Shown here: piece by piece, positions 23,401 to 35,400 of the stretch
Layout: each line of letters opens with the position of its first letter
Numbering within the stretch: position 1 is the first letter of the stretch
Assembly (NCBI GenBank): GCA_015680685.1
Contig: MNCI01004113.1
Coordinates: 1,367,332 to 1,431,331, forward strand
DNA: 64,000 nt
Source: Gnetum montanum
Lineage: Eukaryota > Streptophyta > Gnetopsida > Gnetales > Gnetaceae
Direction: 5' to 3'
The notes under the pieces: model-generated
Databases searched by the model: none
What the model was told of the DNA's origin: nothing
The model's input: the letters and a program-made list of their open reading frames with translations, nothing else
Translations under genes and position numbers: made by a program

Positions 23401-26400
23401 TTGAACAGGTGGCAGTTTTCTTCACCATGGTCTTCCTGATGAATTTTCTTGGACTGAAAATGATTCTGCACATTTGTTGCAGTTTTACATTGTATTTCGA
23501 ATTTGCATGAAGCTTTTGTCTTTTTGTTTTTTTGGTGCAATCTTTAGTGATAATGTTTGCCTTCCTCAATCTCTTCTTTTCTAGCCTGTCGGTATTGCAG
23601 TAACCACATGCATGTGGCAGATCAATGATCTTTTCCAGAACTCCGTAAAAGTTATTAGCCAATTTTCTTGGTTTATCAAACTGCATATTTATTGATGGAG
23701 ATTATTTTTACATTTATGTTGACTCTCTTGCTAATACTGTATTCGGTCAGCAGCTATTGAATCTGATTAATTCAAATGGCACTTCAGGTTGGGCATCAGA
23801 TTATATTAAAATATGCCGACTGCATGAAATTGCCACTGTTCCGCAGGCGTATACATGGGAAATCAAGGTTGGTTATTTTAATACTTTTGTTTCTGGATAC
23901 TCCTACTAAGAAATGGTTAGAAAAATAAAAAGTGACTGTTTTAAAATGCTCTAGTTTGGCTGTTTAAAAAATGTTTATGAAAGAGTTTGTACATTCATCT
24001 TCTTTGCTATTGTTCTGATAAAAGAACAAGTCAACACTGAATGATTGAATTTCCCAAACTATCAATCCCTTTATTACTGCAGAAGATCATTCAACCATGA
24101 TCATGGCAGTTTTCAAGAACTTAATAATGTTGCTATATGTATAGATACTAGTAAATCGCAAGTCATTCTGTATTCAACAAATTAGAGGTCCTTAGATTCT
24201 TTATGCAGAGACATGATGGAATGTTTAAGCAATTCGAAATTACAAAAATTAAAGGAACGAAACCCACTGTGTCAGTCCTTGAGTTGATAACCAATATGGC
24301 ATTTTAAGATGATGCAAACACTCTCTTTCCGTATAATGTCTTTGTGCATGACATATGACAGCAAGGCCATGCATGGTTTTTTAAAATTTCATAACTTATG
24401 TTTTGTTAGTTTTTAAGCTGGTAATCTTTTCTGGTTTGAATAGGTTTCCTTTTTCTTTTTAATTGTGAAATCATGTGACGTCTGAAATCATGTAACTTCT
24501 TCCCTTTCCAATAAAACAAGTAAAGTGGATAATGCTGAAATGCAGATAGTCAGCATCTTTTTTTTTTTTTTTTGAGGAAATAGTTGGGAATGTATTGCTG
24601 AAAAAATATAGTACAAGAGATTACAAACAACGGGTCATCAACAATGGCCCATGTGTGGTGGGGTAACAACCTGAAATCAACATTCCAAGCATTGCATTAG
24701 TCCGGTTGAAGCCATGTTAAGCTAAAAAACGAGTTGNGGCAGGCATAGTGTGGGAGTTCCAGCTCATGAAGAATATCCAGCATGTTTCGATGGAGCTTTG
24801 TGTCGACAAAATTGGCGGCCTGCTGGATTCCTTGCATGGCCAACTCCCATATGTTTCGATCCGTCATCGACATCCGTGCATCTAGATGGAAGCGCGTCGA
24901 GGTCTAGCGGATATGGCATCTGAGCTCCCCCCAAGAGCTATCGCAATTGATGCCCAGGATGAGGTATGGGCACCGTCCACTTCCAAGCCATTGGTGGGCG
25001 TTGTGTTCGTGTGTTTGGTCCAGTTGGCTTTGCCGTTGGGCCTCCTCCTCCCATTCTCGTTCAAGCTGTGCCTGTTCTGCCTCCTCGTGCTCCCTTTGGG
25101 CGGTTTCCTCCTACATTAATTCTTCCTACACTTGGGCCCGGATCTCATCCACCAGTCGGGCTCAAGCTGCATCGGCTAGGAGGGTTTGTTGCCTCACCCT
25201 CTCCTACTCCCTTTCTCTAAACTAGGCCTCCAACTCAGCCCGTGCCTGCGCAAGGGATTCTTGCCATTTTGCCTCCCATTCCTGCTGCTCAGCCTCGCGT
25301 GCCGCGGTTGCGGCCTTCTGTGCAGCCTACTGCAACTCCTCGTCCCAGTTAACATTGCGCTCGGAGGTCTCAGGCGGTGGTGACTCTGGTGTTGCGGTAC
25401 TAGTTGGGGGGCACCGTCCATGTTGGCTATGTCGTTTCCACGTGTAAGTCATTGTAGGTGGGGTCCAGAGGTTCTCCCGGTTGGCCGAAGATGATGGACT
25501 AGGCGGGGAAACACCGCCCCCCCCCCCGGCGGGGGGGGGGGGGTTCTGTGAATTTTGCCCCCTCTCTACCCCTCGCCATAAGGCCAGGATGAGCCTTGAA
25601 TGACGGCCCTGTCTTTGAAGTTGTAGGGCTGCCAGAAAAAACCGAGGTAAGTTAACCTAACATCCCAACTTCAGGCAACGGAGGAAGGCAAAGTGGATTC
25701 CCTGGAGCTTGGAGCTGTTGCCAGATTGGACAAAAAATTTGTCCATCAGATCTGCCGCTCGGCCCAGATTCGGGGCAATAGTTGGCATCTTTTTATGCAA
25801 AAACAAAGTTATGAATTCAAATAAAGAAGGGGGAAAGTTCAGAAGGAATTCACTGATAATACAATAAACACATTTTCAAAGGCATTCCTGGACATTTGAA
25901 ATTGTTGCAATTATGATATTAAAGATGAAGGTATGGTTGTATCAGCTTTAGAGGATTTATTATACAAATACAATTATTTTATAATTGCATTGGATGCTAA
26001 AGGAGACAAGCGAACCTTTGAAGACTTTGCATTTTATTTAGACCTATGTAGACCTGAATGTTGCAAGAGGAATCCGCCAGACAAAGCTCTATATATTAGA
26101 TGACAAAGCATGGGCAGTAACAATTTATAGAGTTATCAACAAAAATACATGGGGTAGTAGCTTTGTTTTATTTTAACAATGAAGCTACTGGTAAAATGAT
26201 AATACAGTATTGAGAAAGCAGCAATTGAATATTACACGATCAAGTTGCCAAAAAACGTCACTTGAAAAATTGGAGGAAAGTTTCTGTTAAATGGGGACTT
26301 TTGCCAAAAAGTCGGGCACAATATCATAAATTAAAAAAAAAATTAAAGAAATAAACTCATGCCATTTCAATAAAGAAATAAACTCATGCCATTTCAATAA

Positions 26401-29400
26401 AGAAATAAACTCACACTCTGCATTTGTAGAATAAATAAAGAACACAGTTGGTTTTCTGCCTTTGTTGCTATCCTCTGTTTCACTGCAAATGCGTGTTACC
26501 TACACTATTAACATGTGCTGTTTGTTGCGTATGTGGTTCCATTGCTTCTAACTTTGAGTGCTTCCACTCGGCACTGCTTATATAAGTGTTGTGTTTCTTT
26601 CATTATATCAAATATAGAACACAATTGGTTTTCTGCTTTTGCTGCTATTGTTTGTTTCATTGCAAATGTGTGTCGTCTGCACTGTGAACATGTGGTATTT
26701 GTTGCCTATGTGTCTCCATTGCTCTTCCCCTATGCACTGTGTATAAGTGCGGTGTTGCTTTCATTATATCAAATATCTAGCATTTAGATAGCTTCAGATT
26801 TTGCCATGTTTACGGGATAATAAAGGATAGCTTTTAATTTTGCTTATTGGAAGTTTGTATTGCTTCTTTTCTGATCAAGTAGCTATTTGTTTTTGGTGTA
26901 GGTTGCTTCCTGAATAGCCAGTTACGTCAGGATTTATTGATTTATTCTTTTATAATGGGAATACACTTATTGCTTTGTGTGTTTTCCCCCCTTATTTTAT
27001 TGTTGGATTGCTTGTGCCATAATTAAGACTTTGCATATTGTAAACTAGGGTCCCTTATATTTTGATTAAAAGATTCTTTTATGTAATGTTCTGATTAATA
27101 AAGTTTTGTATTAAGTTCTGAACACTATTTGTCAAAAAATTCTTATTTTCAGAGCTTTGAATGGCTTACTTGGTGATTAAAATTTAGTAATTCTTATGAT
27201 GTGCATGAATATTTTAATTGTTGCTGACATACATCGCTCTCCTTTGTATCAGTGAAGGGTAACTCAATTGATTAAGACTTGTGACTTTGTAAAGTTTAAC
27301 TTATTCAGGGATTATTGTAAGACTGTTAATCAAATATTTGGTCTGACACTCCATCCCGTCATCTGGAAAAAAATAGAATGTTTATATTAATTGGTTCATT
27401 AATTTTTAGCGGTTTTTAATTTTTATTTATTTGCTATAGTTTTCCCCTTTTTTGTCTGAATGAAAATGATGATGCAAATATGAATAATTTTCAGATCCTG
27501 TGGTTGTGAACTTCTTATATATAATGTCATTAAGATGTTTTCCTATCTTGCTGAAAATATTTTTTATTGACTTAGTAATCACTGCGCTCAGCTAGTTTTC
27601 CAATTGAGGAAATGCAGAAAACAATATGAAATTCTTGGTAAAATACATTGGAAAGGGCTATAAGTGTGAAAGTAGTGGGAAGTCCAGAAACTTCTAAAGG
27701 GATTAAATGTTAATTGGTAACTACCAGATATAATAAGACAAATTCAATGCATGATTTATAGCTATAGTATTGTTGGAAGTATGTGATAGACTCCCAAAGA
27801 AACTTTTACACCTAATACTTGTACGTTGCCATTTAATCTTATCATTAGCTGGGTTTTACATTGCTCAGGGGAACTCAGCAAACTGATGTTAAATCAACCG
27901 TTTTACATGGCATCTGCGAGAAGAAATATTTATTTTTAAATAGTATTAAAACCAATACTCTATTCAAACTCTAGAAGGAGCTTCAACCCATTGTTACTGT
28001 TGAGTCTTGTGTGAGAGATTTTTTTAAAGAGGGGACAGGAGGCCCTGGGGCTTGGTCTAGTGGGCACCTATGTGTGTGGTGGAAGACTTCATAATGTATT
28101 GCAGATGGAATTGGTGCTATCAAAAACTTGAGGGTTGGGGTGTCCACGGTATTGTTAAAAGTTGATTCATTTGGCAGCCTAAACATGTCATGTTATGTTA
28201 AGAGATGTATAACCATGAAATGGTTTACATAAATAAATAATCATATGGTTGTTTGTTAAAAAAATGTTATGAAGAGGCTAAAAGAGAAAATTTGCCTTAG
28301 GCTGAGGACATCTGAAATGGGTGGGGGAGCTAGAGGTGGGAGTCTTGGATGTGGAAGTTGTAGAGGGGTTGGGAGCTATGGAGGGGCTACGAGCACAGGG
28401 TTGGCAGGTATTGGTGGGGCATTGGACCTTAGATGAGAGGCGGTTGATGGTGTGGGTGAAGAGGATGGAGGTTTGTTTGGCTCTGATGTCGGTTCTGCTA
28501 GAGGGGCATTGGGGGTTGTTGGATGTGGTGGGGTAGGGAACTCTGGAGCCACACACTTGGAGGTGGCCTAGTGTCCAAGGGAAAGTGGCATTGATGCATG
28601 CACCCGTAGAGAGGGGTCCATGAGGCTTTAGGTACATTGGCTGAAGAGGGATTGCATACCATGCAACTTAGCTTGGTGGGCAAATTTGTGTCAAAAGGGG
28701 CTAGGCCAATAATGTAGCTTATAAAAAATGGATTATGGCTAATTGGGGGATGGGTGGAAGTGGAGGTTTGTAGCTTGGTAGATGACCTACTTCTTTTTGT
28801 TTTTCAAACCCTAGAGCACTGCGATAAGGTATTGTTGGGGGGTGATGAGTGGCGAGGTACCCCTACACTCTACCATACGAATACGAGCGTACACGCGCGA
28901 TCCGGTCGAACTCCGCAGACTAAATGCCTTAACGCCACAAGAAACACTTGGGGTTAATCGTTCGTTGTCTTCCCAGGCTTGCTTGTATGTGTCACGGTGT
29001 ATGGTTAAGCAAGTCTGAGGTATNNNNNNNNNNNNNNNNNNNNNNNNNNNNNNNNNNNNNNNNNNNNNNNNNNNNNNNNNNNNNNNNNNNNNNNNNNNNN
29101 NNNNNNNNNNNNNNNNNNNNNNNNNNNNNNNNNNNNNNNNNNNNNNNNNNNNNNNNNNNNNNNNNNNNNNNNNNNNNNNNNNNNNNNNNNNNNNNNNNNN
29201 NNNNNNNNNNNNNNNNNNNNNNNNNNNNNNNNNNNNNNNNNNNNNNNNNNNNNNNNNNNNNNNNNNNNNNNNNNNNNNNNNNNNNNNNNNNNNNNNNNNN
29301 NNNNNNNNNNNNNNNNNNNNNNNNNNNNNNNNNNNNNNNNNNNNNNNNNNNNNNNNNNNNNNNNNNNNNNNNNNNNNNNNNNNNNNNNNNNNNNNNNNNN

Positions 29401-32400
29401 NNNNNNNNNNNNNNNNNNNNNNNNNNNNNNNNNNNNNNNNNNNNNNNNNNNNNNNNNNNNNNNNNNNNNNNNNNNNNNNNNNNNNNNNNNNNNNNNNNNN
29501 NNNNNNNNNNNNNNNNNNNNNNNNNNNNNNNNNNNNNNNNNNNNNNNNNNNNNNNNNNNNNNNNNNNNNNNNNNNNNNNNNNNNNNNNNNNNNNNNNNNN
29601 NNNNNNNNNNNNNNNNNNNNNNNNNNNNNNNNNNNNNNNNNNNNNNNNNNNNNNNNNNNNNNNNNNNNNNNNNNNNNNNNNNNNNNNNNNNNNNNNNNNN
29701 NNNNNNNNNCGATATCGCATGGGATGCGATATCGCGTCGGCCGCGATATCGCGTACGCGATATCGCGGCCTAGTGAAAACCGCGTCTCATCAGGGGGTCC
29801 ATGGTTTTTTGGCACTCATGACCTATCTTTCACCCATTGGTGACTAGGGGCACATCAGGACCTGAAGCTTTTTGCAAGGGCCCCGATGTGGATTAGGCTT
29901 GCGAGCATTCTGTGGGAGCTTTGGACTTTCGACTTTCTCAAAAACATTGGTAGGGTTTTTTGGTGAATTTATTAGCTATGACAAGTTCACTAAATCTAAA
30001 ATGCGAATGGGGTATGCATGTTTCTATGTTTGGCGGTCCTTTTCTTTTGTAGACTTGCTCAAGGCGATAATCCTAGACCTTCCATTGGGTAAAGAAACAG
30101 TTATAGTCAAATATGAGAATGTACTGGTTGATCGGCCATCTATGATGTTAGGCATGGTGGTGCCTTCCTGCAGAATCTATGAAAAGAACAATCATGCCTT
30201 CCAAGATTGTTGGGTCCGATCCAAGGAGTCTAACCCCAAAACCCAACTAGATGTATGGTAGACATTGGTTGGGCAATGAGGTTGGGGTTAGGCTTGCACA
30301 AAATTGCAGCCGACCTTTGGGTCTCCTAAGAAATCCCCCGGGCGGTCGTTGTTGTCTCCCCCAACAAGCCCAATGGTGGCTACTTTGGTTGCCCTTGAGA
30401 AGGATCTCCTCAGATGGACTGGATTTCAGCGATTCGGGGCTCAACCTAGCCGAAGATGACAGACATTCTTGGTGTAGTGTAGGACAAAGGTTTTGTTGTG
30501 GCCTTCAATTCAAACAAAGTCCATCGGGGCTGGTGGTTTGGTCAAAGAAATCCCAGATGGAGGTAGATCTTGGGTTACAAACCACCTTGAAGGAGGTCGA
30601 TCGAAAATGCTCCATGAGTAAGCCATGAGAATCCTTGCATGAAACTATAGGGGATAGGGTATGCCCTATAAACACAATACCTTGAAAGATATTGTGCACA
30701 AAGGGGGATGTAATGTTATTTGCTTGCAGGAAACTAAACTGCAGGTTCGAGAGGCCCATTGGTTGCAATGGCCAAGTTGGGATCTTCATTTTGTTGCTTG
30801 CAAGGGTCGGGCTGGGGGGTTGGCTATTTTTTCGTGGCTTTCGTCGACCTTATTTGACTCCTCCAAATGGAGTGTAACTATTCTTGTAGTGTCCTTAGGG
30901 ATTTGGCTCACTAACTTCTATGGTCCATAGCGGTGGGAAGATCGGATTCAAGAGTTATCTTGTATCATTGTGTTGATCCCTGACCAAAAGTAGTGGATCA
31001 TCATCAGGGACTTCAACTAGTGCCTATATTGTTGGGAAAAGTCGAGAGGTGATGCCGAGGATCCTCTTAGGGGCCAACCTTTCTTGCAATTCCTTCAGGA
31101 CTATGATATGGTGGATGTGGGGATCGAGGGCTGCCAGTTTACCTGGTGCAACCAGCGATAGGGGTGAGAGCGGAAAATGACTTGTATTGATAGGATTTGG
31201 ATCAATACTGATCTGATGCTGAATCATGAGGTTGTGGCTATGGGGTAGGAGAAGCAAGCCTCTGATCATAGATCTGTGATGCGTCAGATATGCACACCTG
31301 CAGTAGGTGGGTGTAGTCCTTTTAGGTTTGAATAGACATGGCTGTCAAAGCCTTGGTTCAAACCATTAGTTGAGGAGATTTGGGATGCCTATCCTAATAA
31401 TTCGGACCCTTGTGACTTTTTGAAGTAGGGGCTACTTCAGTTGAAGCATGTGACTCAAGCTAAGAAGACAATAGACAAATACTCCTTGATGGCTCTCAAG
31501 CCCTCCTTGAGGGCAAAGCTCTTCAACATCCAGGCCAAACAAGACTAGGGGGAGCTTCTATTAGAGGAAGAACATGTAGTGCTTAAGGAGCTTTAGGAGA
31601 TGGTTGTTGATGAAGAAGCTTATTGGAGACAAAGGTCCAGGGTGCAGTGGCTAAAGGAGGGGGGGATAGGAATACTAAATTTTTCTTTGCCAAGGCAAAA
31701 GCCAATTTTGGTGCTAGAAAGATTCAGTAGCTTTACTACGAGGGTGCAACAGTTTCGAAGATTGCTAATATTGTTTAGATCCTGTAGCAGTATTGGGTTG
31801 ATATTTGGAGGTTTAGAGAAACCCCCCTAGGTCTCTATCCCTATTTAGCCAGTGGTTAGTATGGAGGAAAACTAGTGGTTTCTTACCCCCCATCACTATG
31901 CATCAATTGGAAATGGCCATGGCTTCACTTAAAAATGCTAGTGCCCTGGGCCCAAATGGATGGCCTATTGAATTCTTTAAGGAGTTCATTGATCTTCTTG
32001 GCCTCAATCTTCTTGATGCCTTTAATTCGATGCTGCATTGGTAGCAGGTAAGACACAAAATCAATTGCTCTAAAATTGTCCTCATCCCTAACACTCTCAA
32101 CCCCATGCACCCCTCCCACTTTCGGCCAATTGGGGGTCTACAATACGCTATTAAGTCTCTTTATGAAGATTATTGTTCGGCGTTTGGCCCCTCTCATGCC
32201 TAAGCTGGTGGGTGTTCAATAGTCTAGCTTCTTTAAGGGTTGCTATATATAGGTGTAGATAATTCTATTACAAGAAATTCTACATACTCTGAAGGAAACC
32301 CGATATCCTGGCATGTGCCTCAAGCTGGATATCACCCAAGGCTTACGATATGGTTAGCTGGGAGGCATTGAGATATGTCATATTCAAGAAGGGACTTCAC

Positions 32401-35400
32401 CAAAACTTCATCAACCTTTGCCTTCACCTCCAAGAATCAGGGGCCTATTCCTTTGATGTTAGTGGTCAACTATGGGGGCTTTCCTCCCCAGGGCGGGGAC
32501 TTCGTCAAGGTGATCCTCTTTCCCCCTATCTATTCATTCTGGTCATGGACATGATGTACACATATTGCAAGCAAGAAGGGGTGTAGGCTTTGTAGGTTGC
32601 AGGGGTGGAGTGCTTAATAGAGCATTATGTTGATGACACCATTCTCTTCTCTTGGGCAGTAGTGTTTTGGGCGCAGGCCCTCAACTGGGCTCTCATGAGA
32701 ATGGCCATGGAGGTGGGTTTGGAAATCAACAGAGGTAAATCTGCCCTACATTTTTTCAATATTGATGGTTGGGTGAAGGGGTTGATTAGTTAGGCTTTGG
32801 ATATCGTTCTTGGTACTTTTTTTGTTTCATACTTGGGTCCTCCCATGTATGACTAGAATAGAAAAAATTCATGGACTGGTCTAGTACAAAAAATACAATG
32901 GATTGGATATTGGTCCAATCATTTCCTAACCAAAAAGGGGCATCTTCTTTTGGCTACATCGGCACTTTTAGCTATTGCTCATTTTACGACATCCATGGCC
33001 AACCCTCTGGTTGCCATTGTGCAACAGGTGGATCAGTTGATTAGGCATTTCATTTGGTCTGGTGGAAACGGAGGTGAACACATCCGTCTTCTTGGGTGGG
33101 ATAAGGTGGCTTGGCTGAAAGTGACTAGTGGGCTGGGAATTTTAAACTTCAGGGATGTTATTACCATGGGGCTTTATCGTTTCATGTAGACTCATGAATA
33201 TGTAGCACAATGGATTATAATTCTGTGGAATACATACCAACAGTGAAGGGCAGATAGTAGGGATTCCTACATTTGGTGTGCTTTATGATGGCATGCCAAT
33301 AATATGACCCAAAATAATTACTTAGAGGCACAACCGCAGGATCTGATTTGACATGTTTACCCTCTAGTTTAGGGTTGGAAAAGAATTTGGGTTGGGAGAC
33401 TCCTCAAAAAGATAAAAGTATTTTTATGCCTTGCGCTACAGGGCATGCTATTGCTTTGCTCTCTCTTGCATGCACATGGGCTTCCTATTCCTGACACTTG
33501 TCCACTATGTTTGAATGCGTTAAAGACTACTTTGCACTTCATCTACCAATGTGCCTTTTCTTAGGCCATTTGGTGCAGTTCAGCCTTACGTCCTCCTCTC
33601 CTTCTCTTTGGGGATTCTTGGGCAATGGTGACTCTATGGTGTTTGTGGCAAGCTTGTAACACTATGGTTTTTTGGTCTAAGCATCTCCCTCCCCCGGATT
33701 AGGTTGCGGCGCTTGGTTCCTATTTGTGGATTGAAGTGATCAATGTGATGGGGGTCACCCCTACTTTTGAGCCCACTTGTTAGATTTTCCAACCAATTTG
33801 ATGCTATGGGGTTTGGTAGAGTGGATCGGTTGGGCAGATCTCCTTCTTGCTTTGGCTAGGGATCTTGACCTTGTGGAGGGGCCTTCTTCAATAACTGGGA
33901 GAGCGATGTTACATCTTTTCGTGGGGTGGAGATTGTGATGACGTAGGAAGCTTTTGCAGGGTATCTTAACCTTCCTATTGTGGGTGAGGTTGTCTTGCCC
34001 ACTGGACATGGGTTGTAAGATGTGGAGGATTTTTTCCTTGGTCTAGTTCCCAAAATTGGAAGTGGGCAGGTGCCTAGGTTAGCTTTGCTGTAGATGTGGC
34101 AAGACACTACTTAGCTGGTTGACTGATTCTTTGTCCAATCTGGCAATGTGTGGAAGCTTTAGGATTCCCACTTCACTTTCCTTAAATGTTTGCAGTAGGG
34201 ACAGGTTGTGAATTGATCTCGATATTTCTTGGCTTCCTTGTATTGCTGACGCCACGGATGCCATTGAGGGCTTATTCTTGCCTTATGGTGGGTGGCTTAG
34301 CCATCGAACCTTTGACATGTCAAGTCTTTTTTTGCTGTTTATGCATGGCGGCGGTCACCCTCCCTTAATCTAGTGGGGGGTGGTGCATCATGTAATGCTA
34401 GTTTGGGGAACCCTTTAGTGGATGGAGATCGTTTGGTTGAGTTGAGCTCTGGGCCGGTGCCAGTGGATGAGGGGCTGTGGCCTCCGATCCTTGCGGTGGA
34501 CCTCATTCATGCTACAGCAGAGGTGGCTTGGTTGGATGAAAGGTTGTGGTTGGAGGACAAATGGTAGCATAGGAAGGAATAGTTCACCTGCTCCCTAGAA
34601 CAGACCACTTTATGCTTGAAGGTGAAAGCCAAAGAAGAGCTTCAGAGGTATGAGATGAGAGAGGCTATGCATAGGAGTGCTGTGGAAATTGAGCTATGCC
34701 AGCTCCTGAGGCAGGAGCTCATTAGGGAGGAGCAGGAAAGAGTTGCTAGGGAGGCGGTGGAAGCAACGCAGAGGGAGAACGACTAGCTTGAGGCTGAACA
34801 ATTGCAACACTAGTAGGAGCTGGCTCATGAAACCAACATTTTCCATTGGCTTCAGGCCAACAAATGCCCTTATGCCATAATAAATGTAAATCGGAAAACC
34901 CGTTGGGATGCACTATGGAGGTTTATTCGATGCACTTCGGTTAATCTTCATCCAAATGCCCCGGGTAACAAAGGTGACCGACACTTCAAGGAAGAGGCTT
35001 ACAAAGAATTTCAATAGGCAGTGGTCTCCATGGCCACTAAAAGGCATTGAGAGATTTTGGATGCTATCCACCATCAACACCATGTTGGTTGTGCATGCTC
35101 TCAGCTACGACGTCCAGCTTAGATGCTGGGGTGTGTTTGTTTCTTGGGTGGCAAATGCGGTTGCCTTGATCTGGGTGTTAATTTGTGTTTCTGTTGTCTT
35201 TTGGGGGCTTGGGGTTTTGGGGTTTGAGAACTCCAGTTCTTTGTTTGGCTCTTGGTTTGGGGGTTTTGCGGGGCTGTCTTTTACTGTACACTGTTTTGGT
35301 AGACCATTGTGTGGGGTCCGAGGTCTATTGTATGACCTGTTCTGAACAAGCGGCAGTTCTTAAGGCTTCGATGCTTGGGGGTTTTTCTCCCCCATGTTAC

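Larger units (their letters stand above)
20589..23787 (+). other. DPH6 intron 2
   Basis: 3.2 kb, AT-rich. Holds a possible SINE near 20,790, a tandem duplication at 21,331-21,577, and a clearer SINE at about 21,660-21,830. The minus strand has a 96-codon open stretch at 23,396-23,686 rich in K and R that matches nothing I know and has no supporting context. Confidence 0.7.
25778..28260 (+). other. DPH6 intron 3, middle part with local repeats
   Basis: AT-rich intron with two tandem-repeat patches (26,345-26,413 and 26,440-26,776) and nothing else I can assign. Confidence 0.6.
28300..30610 (+). pseudogene. LINE F ORF1 (nucleic-acid binding protein)
   Basis: Split by the solo LTR at 28,843-29,792. 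The 3' part, 29,872-30,261, is open for 129 codons with hydrophobic and basic segments typical of plant L1 ORF1. It ends in a damaged zinc knuckle CRIYEKNNHAFQDC (30,169-30,210), where the second cysteine is tyrosine. The N-terminal part is glycine-rich in one frame but broken. Confidence 0.65.

Noticed and set aside
23396-23686. Minus-strand 96-codon lysine-rich frame as a small gene
   Set aside because: Lies in intron 2 of DPH6, AT-rich, no homology pattern, no start context or neighbours to support it.
27250-27400. Possible SINE (TAACTCAATTGATTAAGAC)
   Set aside because: An A-box-like stretch but no B box, tail or duplication.
28811-29847. Long open frames of about 240 to 330 codons across this interval on both strands
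   Set aside because: They exist only because the 686-base run of unknown bases contains no stops.
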